A stretch of 12,300 nt of DNA, taken from contig QHPW01000384.1 of NCBI GenBank assembly GCA_003219675.1, forward strand, positions 6,420 through 18,719, read 5' to 3'. A model generated the notes under the pieces. That model had not been told where the DNA came from and did not search any database. It saw only the letters and a program-made list of their open reading frames with translations. The DNA comes from Verrucomicrobiota bacterium. GTDB lineage: Bacteria; Verrucomicrobiota; Verrucomicrobiia; Limisphaerales; AV2. This document shows, piece after piece, positions 5,550 through 12,300 of this stretch. The position numbers were made by a program, and so were the translations under genes. Position 1 is the first letter of the stretch; each line of letters begins with the position of its first letter.

Positions 5550-7130
5550 ATGAAGCTTGATTCAGGATTTGGATTGGACCATGCGGCGTGGCCCGCCTTC
5601 GTGGTGGACGATTCCGGCATTGTTCGCCACGCCAACGAGGCCGCGGTGAACACGTTCGGCACGGTGATGGAGGGCGAACCGTCCTTGTCCGCGTCCATCT
5701 GGTCGCCTGAAACCGAGTTGACTCCGGAGGAATTCCTGGCGAAGTCGGAGCGGTCTTCAACTCCCATGACCTCGCTGATGTTCCGCGTGAAAGGCGGCGC
5801 GGCGGCGCAATTCAGCACCTACGTCTGTTCTTTGCTTCGCGACGGGCAGAAATTCTTTTTGTTTCAACTGTTCCGCGACAGCGGGCAGCCCGCGAGCGAG
5901 CCGGGACCGGGTTTTGATTCGGAAGCAACGGCGCGACAAAAGTTTGAAAGCGGCGACGCGGATTTGCGGACCGGCGCGTTTTCGTTCGAGGCCAACGCGG
6001 CCCAAAAACAGAAACTGGACTGCGCGCTGCAACTGGCGCGCACGGTGGCGCTGGACTTCAACAACGCGCTCACCAGCATCCTGGGCCACACGTCGCTTGT
6101 TCTGAGCAAAATGGAACCGAGCAATCCCTGGCGCAATTCGCTCATGGAAGTCGAAAAGGCGGCGCAGAAAGCGGCGGAAATTGCGCAGGACCTTGCCGCC
6201 TTCAGCCGGCAGGAAAAGGATACACGCGCCCAGACCCCCGGCAATTTGAACAACATCCTCCGGCGCGCGGTGGAGCTGTTCCAGATGCCGGGCTCGGCCA
6301 ACATTCTCTGGACGCTGCAACTGGAGAAGCGGCTGTTCACGGTGAATTTCGACGAGGCAAAGATGCAGCAGGGCTTCGTGAAGATTCTGGAAAACGCCGT
6401 GGAGGCTGTGGGAAAGGAAGGGCGCATCACCGTGCGCACACACAATCAGAGCCTCGACGAACCGGTCAAAAGCCCCGCCGTCCAACTGGGGGCCGGCCAC
6501 TACGTCTGCGTTGAGTTCGCGGACAGCGGCTGCGGCATAGGGCAGGAGGTTTTGCCGCGCATTTTCGAACCCTTCTTCACCACCAAGCCGAACCCGCCGC
6601 ATCGCGGCCTGGGCCTGGCGTGGGTCTATGGCATCGTGACCAATCATGGCGGCACCGTGGCGGTCACCAGCCCGCCGGGACAGGGCACAACCGTGCGCAT
6701 CTTCCTGCCGGCCCAAAAAAAGATTGTTCGCGACCAGGGCACAAAGATCGAGGACCTGCGGGGCAACCAGACCATACTGATCGTGGACGACGAAGAGACG
6801 TTATTGACGCTCGGTCTGACCGTGCTGTCGGCCTTCGGTTACAAGGTTTTGACCGCCAACAGCGGCACGCGCGCCCTGGAAGTGTTCTCCCAGGCTCCGT
6901 CGCAGATTGACCTTCTCATCACCGACCTGGTCATGCCGGGGATGAGCGGGCGGGAATTGATGGACCACATTCGCCGGATGTCGCCGACTGTGCCCATTCT
7001 AAGCACCAGCGGCTACGTTCGTCCCTCGTCCGATGACGACGAAGACGAGTATTATTTGCGCAAGCCCTACACCAGTCAGGACCTGCTGCGCAAAGTCAAG
7101 CAGGTGCTTTCTCTGGCCGAGGCGTCCTGA
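5550..7130 (+). CDS. Hybrid sensor histidine kinase-like protein with receiver domain, lacking the phospho-acceptor histidine
   Basis: The 526-residue protein has a PAS-like N-terminus (about 10-110, WPAFVVDDSGIVRHAN), a dimerisation helix pair (about 155-225), an ATPase domain (about 270-388) and a C-terminal receiver (about 407-522). The ATPase boxes are good: N box ILENAVEAV (N282), G1 FADSGCGI (D325), F box IFEPFFTTK, G2 HRGLGLAWVYG. The receiver keeps DD at 413-414, phospho-acceptor D459 in ITDLVMPGMSG, STS at 485-487 and K505. In the helix where relatives read VAHDFNN, this reads VALDFNN: residue 168 is leucine (CTG at 6051-6053). No transmembrane segment is seen, so it should be cytoplasmic. 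It sits between cytidine deaminase and a LysR regulator on the same strand. Whether it acts as a kinase, phosphatase or dead scaffold cannot be told from sequence. Confidence 0.88.
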   Translation: MKLDSGFGLDHAAWPAFVVDDSGIVRHANEAAVNTFGTVMEGEPSLSASIWSPETELTPEEFLAKSERSSTPMTSLMFRVKGGAAAQFSTYVCSLLRDGQKFFLFQLFRDSGQPASEPGPGFDSEATARQKFESGDADLRTGAFSFEANAAQKQKLDCALQLARTVALDFNNALTSILGHTSLVLSKMEPSNPWRNSLMEVEKAAQKAAEIAQDLAAFSRQEKDTRAQTPGNLNNILRRAVELFQMPGSANILWTLQLEKRLFTVNFDEAKMQQGFVKILENAVEAVGKEGRITVRTHNQSLDEPVKSPAVQLGAGHYVCVEFADSGCGIGQEVLPRIFEPFFTTKPNPPHRGLGLAWVYGIVTNHGGTVAVTSPPGQGTTVRIFLPAQKKIVRDQGTKIEDLRGNQTILIVDDEETLLTLGLTVLSAFGYKVLTANSGTRALEVFSQAPSQIDLLITDLVMPGMSGRELMDHIRRMSPTVPILSTSGYVRPSSDDDEDEYYLRKPYTSQDLLRKVKQVLSLAEAS

Positions 7131-7194
7131 GTCGTTCAATTCATGGATGCGAGCGCTCAGTTGACGCCCTCGCGCGTTTCGACTTCAATTCGCC

Positions 7195-8076
7195 ATGCAA
7201 ATCGAGAGCTTGAAGGTCTTTTGCGACCTGGCGGAGACGGAGAGTTTCACCCGGGCGGCGCAAATCAACCACGTGACCCAGTCTGCGGTGAGCCAGCAGA
7301 TCAGTTCGCTCGAACGGCAATTCAAATCGCTGCTCATCGAGCGCAGCAAAAAAAAGTTCCGCCTCACGCGCGAAGGCCAGGTGCTGTACGAGTACAGCAA
7401 GCAGATCATCCAGACCTACGACGCGCTGCACAGCCGGCTGCAGGAAATCAAGGACATCATCTCCGGCACGATCCGCGTGGCGACCATTTACAGCATTGGA
7501 CTGCACGACCTGCCGCCTTACATGAAAAAGTTCCTGAAGGCGTATCCGACCGTCCACGTGCACGTCGAGTATCGCCGCGCCAATCAGGTCTATGAAGATG
7601 TGCTCGGCAACGTCGTGGACCTCGGTCTGGTTGCGTTTCCCAGCAAAGACACCAAGCTGGAGATTGTCCCCTTGCGGCGCGACAATATGGTGTTGATTTG
7701 CCATCCGCAGCACGCGCTGGCCAGACTCAAGACCGCCAAGCTCGGCGCGATTACCGGGCAGAAGTTCATCGCGTTCGAACCGGACATCCCGACCCGCAAA
7801 GCAATCGACAAAATCCTCAAAGACCACGGCGTGAGCGTGCAGCCGGTGATGGAGTTCGACAACATCGAAACGGTGAAACGCGCGGTGGAAATTGACGCGG
7901 GCATTTCCATTGTGCCGCAAGGGACGATCCTGCAGGAGGTCGCCAAGCAGACGCTCGCCGCGGTGCAGTTCGAGGACGCCCAGTTTTTCCGGCAACTGGC
8001 GGCGATTTACAAAAAGAACAAGGTGCTCTCGCCAGCGATGAAACAATTCCTGGCGATCCTGAAGGAATCGCAGTGA
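7195..8076 (+). CDS. LysR-family transcriptional regulator
   Basis: The 293-residue protein starts MQIESLKVFCDLAETESFTRAA, the canonical LysR winged-helix opening; the recognition helix is in THVTQSAVSQQISSLERQF-like sequence (here NHVTQSAVSQQISSLERQF, residues 25-43), followed by RSKKKFRLTREG. The linker helix leads to GTIRVATIYSIGLHDLPPYM at about residue 91, the start of the two-lobed effector-binding domain, which runs to the C-terminus (AGISIVPQGTILQEV). It resembles the CysL/CbbR branch, but the effector cannot be named. It lies 64 bases after the hybrid kinase on the same strand and converges on the TPR-like gene with no gap. LysR proteins usually control a divergent neighbour, but none is present here, so its target is unknown. 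Confidence 0.92.
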   Translation: MQIESLKVFCDLAETESFTRAAQINHVTQSAVSQQISSLERQFKSLLIERSKKKFRLTREGQVLYEYSKQIIQTYDALHSRLQEIKDIISGTIRVATIYSIGLHDLPPYMKKFLKAYPTVHVHVEYRRANQVYEDVLGNVVDLGLVAFPSKDTKLEIVPLRRDNMVLICHPQHALARLKTAKLGAITGQKFIAFEPDIPTRKAIDKILKDHGVSVQPVMEFDNIETVKRAVEIDAGISIVPQGTILQEVAKQTLAAVQFEDAQFFRQLAAIYKKNKVLSPAMKQFLAILKESQ

Positions 8077-8574
8077 TTATTCCAGGCTCAGTTGCACGTC
8101 CTCCCGCGGCCTGGGCCCGAGTTTGTTCCGCATAATGATCCGGGCACAGGTGTTCCAACGCAGCAGCGCGTCATCATTGCCGGGTGGCCGCAGTTTTTCC
8201 GCCTTTTCAAAACAGGTCATCGCCTCGCGGAGAAATTCGAAAGCATTGAAGCCGGCGCCCGGCCCGCCGTGATGGAGGTTCGCCTTGGCTTTGCGCTCGC
8301 AAATGATGCCGGCATGGTAGATCCGTTCGTAGTCGCCGTGCAGGCGCGGCAACAACTCCTGCGCCTGGGTGTCGCTGACTCCGTAGCCTTTGCTGAACCG
8401 GTCGGTCAACGCCAGCAGCAGAATCACCAGGGCCTGTTGATTGTCCGGGTCGGCGCGCAACACGTCGAGGCAGATGCTCTCCGCCTCCGCCGGTTCGTTG
8501 AGCAGTCGATAGCGTGTCGCCTTTTCCAGCGCCGCTGGAATGGCCTCCCTGGAAAGTGGTTTGAGTTCAAACAT
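8077..8574 (-). CDS. TPR-like hypothetical protein
   Basis: From ATG 8574 the product is 165 residues and soluble. The segment AIPAALEKATRYRLLNEPAEAESICLDVLRADPDNQQALVILLLALTD has the helix-turn-helix spacing of a tetratricopeptide repeat (A-x-x-x-A, then L-x-x-DPDNxxAL), and a second weaker pair is seen at FEFLREAMTCFEKAEKLRPPGNDDALLRWNTC. No catalytic motif was recognised; a protein-interaction role is a guess from the fold. A TTG two codons upstream (8580) is a possible alternative start. It lies downstream of sdhB on the same strand with a repeat element between, and its TAA stop directly adjoins the TGA of the convergent lysR gene. Confidence 0.75.
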   Translation of the reverse strand: MFELKPLSREAIPAALEKATRYRLLNEPAEAESICLDVLRADPDNQQALVILLLALTDRFSKGYGVSDTQAQELLPRLHGDYERIYHAGIICERKAKANLHHGGPGAGFNAFEFLREAMTCFEKAEKLRPPGNDDALLRWNTCARIIMRNKLGPRPREDVQLSLE

Positions 8575-8581
8575 GGCCAAG

Positions 8582-8712
8582 GAATGACGAACGACGAATG
8601 ACGAATGACCAAAGAATGACCAAGCCAGAATGACGAAACAACCGGCCCGACCGGGATTCGGGTTTCGTCATTCGGGTTTCTTTTGTCATTCGGGGTTTGT
8701 TCTTCGTCATTT
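8582..8712. repeat. Paired inverted heptamer element (GAATGAC) between sdhB and the TPR-like gene
   Basis: On the plus strand the left side has GAATGAC, GAACGAC, GAATGAC, GAATGAC in perfect seven-base register (8582-8609), with further GAATGAC words at 8614 and 8628. The right side carries the reverse complement GTCATTC at 8667 and 8685 and GTCATTT at 8706. A GC-rich centre (GGCCCGACCGGG) separates them. The outer right word includes the sdhB stop triplet (8707-8709). Confidence 0.8.
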
Positions 8713-9388
8713 TTGCGCTTTGGGCCGAAACAGTTTAACCAGCTTGCCGAGCGGGTCGTAGAAATTGTCCACCACGCGTTCCTTCAGCGGAATGATGGCG
8801 TTGTCCGTGATGGTGATCTCTTCAGGGCAGACCTTCGTGCAACATTTGGTGATGTTGCAGTAACCGATGCCGTGCGCCTGCCGCAATTCCTCCGTGCGAT
8901 CTTCGGTGTCGAGCGGGTGCATCTCCAGCGCCGCCGCGTAAACCAGGAAGCGCGGGCCGATGAACTCCTCGTGTTTCTGATGTTCGCGCAATACGTGACA
9001 CACGTTCTGGCAAAGGAAGCATTCGATGCACTTGCGAAACTCCTGCACCCGGTCCACGTCGGCCTGCGCCATGCGCCAGGTACCGTCCGGCGCGTCGGGT
9101 GGACGCGGCTTGAATGGCTTGATTTTCTTCTTTACTCTGAAATTCCACGACACGTCGGTCACCAGGTCCCTGAGGTGCGGGAATGCCTTCATCGGCTCAA
9201 GGGTCACCGGTTTGTCGAGAGGCAGGTCGCTGAGCCGCGTCATGCACATCAACCGCGGCAGACCGTTGACCTCCGCGGAGCACGAGCCGCATTTGCCGGC
9301 CTTGCAATTCCAGCGGCTCAGCGGTGTATTCCGCGAACTTTCCGCCGTTCGCGTCGCCGCGCCAGATCTTAAACGTCGCTGTTTTCAT
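8707..9388 (-). pseudogene. sdhB: Succinate dehydrogenase iron-sulfur subunit, frame-disrupted
   Basis: The 5' part from ATG 9388 reads MKTATFKIWRGDANGGKFAE, the opening of actinobacterial/acidobacterial-type SdhB, but after YTAE (about 9317) that frame leaves the family. The rest continues in the next frame from RWNCKAGKCGSC (TGG at 9312-9310) to the stop at 8707. All cluster ligands remain: the [2Fe-2S] cysteines in WNCKAGKCGSC and LMCM, the CIECFLCQNVC set (9030-8998) and YCNITKCCTKVCP. What is missing is the strand-helix of about 25 residues that normally separates the N-terminal strand from RWNC. A net loss congruent to 2 modulo 3 explains both the gap and the frame change. The gene follows sdhA and should make the electron-transfer subunit between flavin and membrane cytochrome. 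Real mutation and sequence or assembly error cannot be told apart here. Confidence 0.85.
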
Positions 9389-9394
9389 TCTATG

Positions 9395-9476
9395 CTTGCA
9401 GCAGCCCAGGTCCCGAGGCTCATGACTGCTTCAACATGTAAAGAAATCAGAGCCTCGTTACCCCGGCTGCTACGAG
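9395..9476. repeat. REP-like imperfect palindrome in the sdhA-sdhB gap
   Basis: The left arm (9395-9421) and the reverse complement of the right arm (9450-9476) are both 27 bases long and agree at 21 positions without gaps; the cores GAGGCTC/GAGCCTC and AGCAGCC/GGCTGCT are exact. A 28-base AT-richer loop lies between. It would form a stable hairpin in the sdhA-sdhB transcript. Its form resembles REP or MITE-like palindromes; copy number in the genome cannot be judged here. Confidence 0.75.
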
Positions 9477-9488
9477 TTAAGGACTGCT

Positions 9489-11306
9489 TCACTTCATCTC
9501 TTCGATGATTTGCTTCAACTCGCCGCGCATTTCCGCCAACGGCTCGCGCCGGACCTGCATCAAGCCGTCCGGACCTTTGCGGACGAAGGTGTTCACTTTG
9601 CCAAGCGCGCTTTCCTGGTTCGGGCAATCCTCGCGAAAATGCGCGCCGCGGCTCTCTTTTCGTTCCAGCGCCGAAAGGGTGATGGCTTCTGACACCGTGA
9701 GCAGGTTATCCAGGTCAAGCGCGGTATGCCAGCCGGGATTGTATTCGCGATTGCCATGAACCCCCACGCGCCGGGCGCGTCCACGCAGTTTGTGAACGCC
9801 CTCCAACGCGCGCAACATCTCGGTTTCGTTCCGAACAATGCCGACCAGGTTCTGCATCATTTCCTGCAACTCGTGCTGGATTTGGTAAGGGCCTTCGGTG
9901 CCGGCTCCCTTACGCTCGAACGGTTCCAACGCGCGCCGCGCCGCTTGGTCCACCTCCGCCGCGTCAATTCGACTTCCGGTGTGTTCCCTGGCGAACTGCG
10001 CGGCAAATTTTCCCGCGCGCTGGCCGAACACCAGCAGGTCGGACAATGAATTTCCCCCGAGCCGGTTCGCGCCGTGCAGGCCGGCAGCGACTTCGCCGGC
10101 GGCGAACAATCCCGGCACTGTGGACATCTGCGTGTCGCCGTCCACGCGGACGCCGCCCATCATGTAATGCGTCGTCGGGCCGACCTCCATCGGTTCTTTT
10201 GTGATGTCGATGTCGGCAAGTTGTTTGAACTGGTGATACATGCTCGGCAGTTTCTTCCGGATATGTTCCGCCGCGTTCGGAAGTTTCTGTTTGATCCAGG
10301 AGATGTCGAGGAACACGCCGCCGTGGGGACTGCCGCGGCCTGCTTTGATTTCACGCACAATGCAGCGCGCGACGTGGTCGCGGGTGAGCAATTCAGGCGG
10401 GCGCCGCGCATTCCTGTCGCCCTGGCAATAGCGCCAGCCTTCTTCCGGATTGTCGGCGGTCTGGCTTTTGTAAAGCTCGGGGATGTCCTCGAACATGAAC
10501 CTCTTGCCCTCCCTGTTCTGCAGAACGCCGCCTTCGCCCCGGACGCCTTCGGTGACGAGAATGCCCTGAACACTTGGCGGCCAGACCATGCCGGTGGGAT
10601 GGAACTGGACGAACTCCATGTCCATCAGCTCGGCGCCACAGTGATACGCGAGGGCCTGGCCGTCGCCGGTGTATTCCCAACTGTTGCTGGTGATTTTGTA
10701 AGCGCGCCCGATGCCGCCGGTGGCCAGCACGATGGCCTTCGACTTGAACAGATGGAACCGGCCGCGTTCGCGTTCGTAGCCGAACGCCCCGGCGACCCGG
10801 TCGCCATCCTTGAGCAGGGGGAGGACGGTGCACTCCATGTGGACATCGATGCCGCGATGCACGCCGTGGTCCTGGAGCGTCCGGATCATCTCGAGACCGG
10901 TACGGTCGCCGACGTGCGCCAGGCGCGGATATTTATGCCCGCCAAAGTTGCGCTGGAGGATGCGGCCATCCTTCGTGCGGTCAAACAGCGCCCCCCACGC
11001 TTCCAATTCGCGCACGCGGTCGGGCGCTTCTCTTGCGTGCAGTTCCGCCATGCGCCAGTTGTTGAGGTATTGGCCGCCGCGCATGGTGTCGGCAAAGTGG
11101 ACCTTCCAGTTGTCCCGTTCGTCCACGTTCGCGAGCGCCGCCGCGATGCCGCCTTCGGCCATCACCGTGTGTGCCTTGCCCAGCAGCGATTTGCAGACGA
11201 TGCCCACCGACGCGCCTCCGGCCGAAGCCTCAATCGCCGCGCGAAGTCCGGCGCCGCCCGCGCCGATGACCAGAACGTCGTGCTCGAAGGTTTGATACTC
11301 AGGCAT
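9489..11306 (-). CDS. sdhA: Succinate dehydrogenase flavoprotein subunit
   Basis: The 605-residue protein starts with the FAD-binding beta-alpha-beta DVLVIGAGGAGLRAA (residues 10-24). The covalent-flavin histidine lies in KAHTVMAEGGIAAA (H46). Catalytic and substrate residues appear in FVQFHPTGM (H236), LLTRDHVAR with the proton-transfer arginine R309, THYMMGGV (H380) and HGANRLGGNSL (R415). The C-terminal helical domain (EFxxQxELQEMMQN-like, then EYNPGWHTALDLDNLLTVSEAI) is intact. It oxidises succinate to fumarate and passes electrons to SdhB; orientation toward fumarate reduction cannot be excluded from sequence alone. The gene order membrane subunit, sdhA, sdhB is the usual three-gene arrangement. 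ATG 11306 gives a normal length. A 28-base gap follows upstream before a paired repeat element. Confidence 0.97.
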   Translation of the reverse strand: MPEYQTFEHDVLVIGAGGAGLRAAIEASAGGASVGIVCKSLLGKAHTVMAEGGIAAALANVDERDNWKVHFADTMRGGQYLNNWRMAELHAREAPDRVRELEAWGALFDRTKDGRILQRNFGGHKYPRLAHVGDRTGLEMIRTLQDHGVHRGIDVHMECTVLPLLKDGDRVAGAFGYERERGRFHLFKSKAIVLATGGIGRAYKITSNSWEYTGDGQALAYHCGAELMDMEFVQFHPTGMVWPPSVQGILVTEGVRGEGGVLQNREGKRFMFEDIPELYKSQTADNPEEGWRYCQGDRNARRPPELLTRDHVARCIVREIKAGRGSPHGGVFLDISWIKQKLPNAAEHIRKKLPSMYHQFKQLADIDITKEPMEVGPTTHYMMGGVRVDGDTQMSTVPGLFAAGEVAAGLHGANRLGGNSLSDLLVFGQRAGKFAAQFAREHTGSRIDAAEVDQAARRALEPFERKGAGTEGPYQIQHELQEMMQNLVGIVRNETEMLRALEGVHKLRGRARRVGVHGNREYNPGWHTALDLDNLLTVSEAITLSALERKESRGAHFREDCPNQESALGKVNTFVRKGPDGLMQVRREPLAEMRGELKQIIEEMK

Positions 11307-11333
11307 GCAGTATTAATTATCGGAAAGGACTCC

Positions 11334-11483
11334 AACCACAGATACACACGGATAAACACGGATGAGAATGGAAGCTGGGCTCATGCGCGAATTAACGTGT
11401 AATTCCTCCAATGGAGCGCGAGGCGATCGAGCTTGCGCCACGATCACCTCTGTATCTGTGTTCATCTGTGTCCATCCGTGGTT
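11334..11483. repeat. Paired inverted 10-base-period element between sdhC-like gene and sdhA
   Basis: The left arm (11336-11365) consists of CCACAGATAC, ACACGGATAA, ACACGGATGA. The right arm on the minus strand (11481-11452) consists of CCACGGATGG, ACACAGATGA, ACACAGATAC. The arms face each other across about 86 bases. Size and layout match the element at 2194-2346, although word sequences differ slightly and the centres do not align by eye. Confidence 0.85.
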
Positions 11484-11503
11484 ACTTTCTCTATCATATC
11501 GGT

Positions 11504-12300
11504 TTAAAAAATTCGTACGTCATGCCAGACGCCCATCGAACAGAGCCGCACGTAAAGGTCGGAGAACGCCACCCAGAACAGACTCATCCACGCCCAGAGC
11601 ATGTGCCGGCGATTGAAGCAGCTCACGCAACGATACGTCCTCTGGCACAGCGGCGCTTCGGAGAGCCGGTCGATGCCACCGCCAACCAGATGGCGAAGCG
11701 AGTGGCAGCCGAAGGTGTAACCGCCGAGCAAAATCACATTGACTGCCAGCACAATCGTTCCGAGACCAACGCCGAAGGAGGCCTTGCCGGTCGCCGCGTC
11801 GCTGAACCACATCGCTTTCCAGACATCGTGCGCAAGGAAAACCAGGAAGACGAGCGCGAGATACATAAAGTAACGGTGAATGTTTTGCATAATAAGCGGG
11901 AAGGAATTCTCGCCGCGATACGACTTGCGCGGTTCCGCAACCGTGCAGGAAGGCGGGTCGGCCCAGAATGCCTTGTAGTAAGCGCCCCGATAGTAGTAAC
12001 AGGTGAGTCGGAATCCGCCCGGCGCCCAGAGAATCAAAAGGGCCGGCGAAAACGGCAGCCACGCCGGCCACCAGCCCGGTTTCGCGCCGAACCAACTGTG
12101 GGCCGCATCCCCGAAAAGTTCCGGCGAGTAAAACGGCGAGAGGTAAGGCCCCCAACGATAGTGCGCGCCCTGGAGCGCCGCCCAGGTCGAGTAAACGATG
12201 AAGGCCGACAATCCCAGGAGAACCAGCGATGGTTGGACCCACCACGCGTCCGGTCGCATGGTCTGACCGAACCCGCGTCGAGTTAGGGAAGCGTCTGCGT
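11504..12300 (-). CDS. sdhC: Succinate dehydrogenase membrane cytochrome b subunit (5' end outside the window)
   Basis: At least 264 residues are visible. Five hydrophobic segments are seen, counted from the internal ATG 12259: about 11-30, 65-83, 128-150, 162-184 and 219-240. Histidines suited to haem ligation lie in or near helices (H128 in NIHRYFMYL, H144, H186 and H190 in GCHSLRH, H219). Together with the adjacent sdhA and sdhB this identifies the membrane anchor of the five-helix type found with actinobacterial/acidobacterial-like succinate dehydrogenases. The frame stays open upstream of ATG 12259 to the window edge, encoding ADASLTRRGFGQT before MRPDAWW, which looks like genuine coding sequence, so the real start is probably beyond 12300. 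A cysteine cluster (C205, C211, C214) precedes the last helix. The gene is first in the sdhC-sdhA-sdhB run. Confidence 0.85.
   Translation of the reverse strand, partial: ADASLTRRGFGQTMRPDAWWVQPSLVLLGLSAFIVYSTWAALQGAHYRWGPYLSPFYSPELFGDAAHSWFGAKPGWWPAWLPFSPALLILWAPGGFRLTCYYYRGAYYKAFWADPPSCTVAEPRKSYRGENSFPLIMQNIHRYFMYLALVFLVFLAHDVWKAMWFSDAATGKASFGVGLGTIVLAVNVILLGGYTFGCHSLRHLVGGGIDRLSEAPLCQRTYRCVSCFNRRHMLWAWMSLFWVAFSDLYVRLCSMGVWHDVRIF

Noticed and set aside
5757..6716. 319-codon minus-strand ORF opposite the hybrid kinase
   Set aside because: Shadow frame; the plus-strand kinase has all family motifs.
9310..9325. Programmed ribosomal frameshift in sdhB
   Set aside because: No slippery heptamer or following structure at the junction, and about 25 conserved residues are missing, which a frameshift would not restore.
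10074..11402. 442-codon plus-strand ORF opposite sdhA
   Set aside because: Antisense shadow of sdhA in GC-rich DNA; no family resemblance and it ends in the paired repeat element.

Overview
The window is GC-rich, densely coding bacterial DNA. Gene content and the very unusual intergenic DNA (arrays of near-identical 7-, 8- and 10-base words, often in facing pairs) point to a soil or freshwater Verrucomicrobiota genome, perhaps near Pedosphaera/Limisphaerales. That assignment is inference from recollection of such repeats; no rRNA or other marker is present.

Left part, all minus strand (1-4065), read right to left: a MoeB/ThiF-type E1 enzyme with a rhodanese tail; a small two-helix membrane protein; a SelW/Rdx-type protein whose CxxU active site uses an in-frame UGA (a selenoprotein that ordinary gene calling truncates); a 150-bp paired-repeat element; NusB; a four-helix-bundle (S23/IVP) gene boxed by inverted heptamer arrays; a PHP-domain phosphoesterase; and the start of ftsY. 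Three of these junctions are start/stop overlaps (ATGA or similar), so the genes are probably co-transcribed and partly translationally coupled.

Middle part, plus strand (4190-8076): trimeric-type purine nucleoside phosphorylase overlapping cytidine deaminase (nucleoside salvage), then a hybrid sensor kinase/response regulator whose usual phospho-acceptor histidine is a leucine, then a LysR-type regulator. lysR converges with no gap on a TPR-like gene.

Right part, minus strand (8077-12300): a succinate dehydrogenase set in the order membrane cytochrome subunit (runs off the window), flavoprotein sdhA, iron-sulfur sdhB, then the TPR-like gene. sdhB is broken as sequenced: its first 23 or so codons are in another frame and a stretch of about 25 residues before the [2Fe-2S] cysteines is missing. 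A 27-bp-arm palindromic REP-like element lies between sdhA and sdhB.

The features that most deserve attention are the SelW-like selenoprotein with its hairpin just after UGA, and the repeated-word arrays, which abut stop codons, form inverted pairs, enclose the four-helix-bundle gene, and in places have become coding sequence at protein ends. No stretch longer than 300 bases lacks a gene; the longest gaps (1473-1633, 2135-2345, 8575-8706, 11307-11503) are largely occupied by these arrays.
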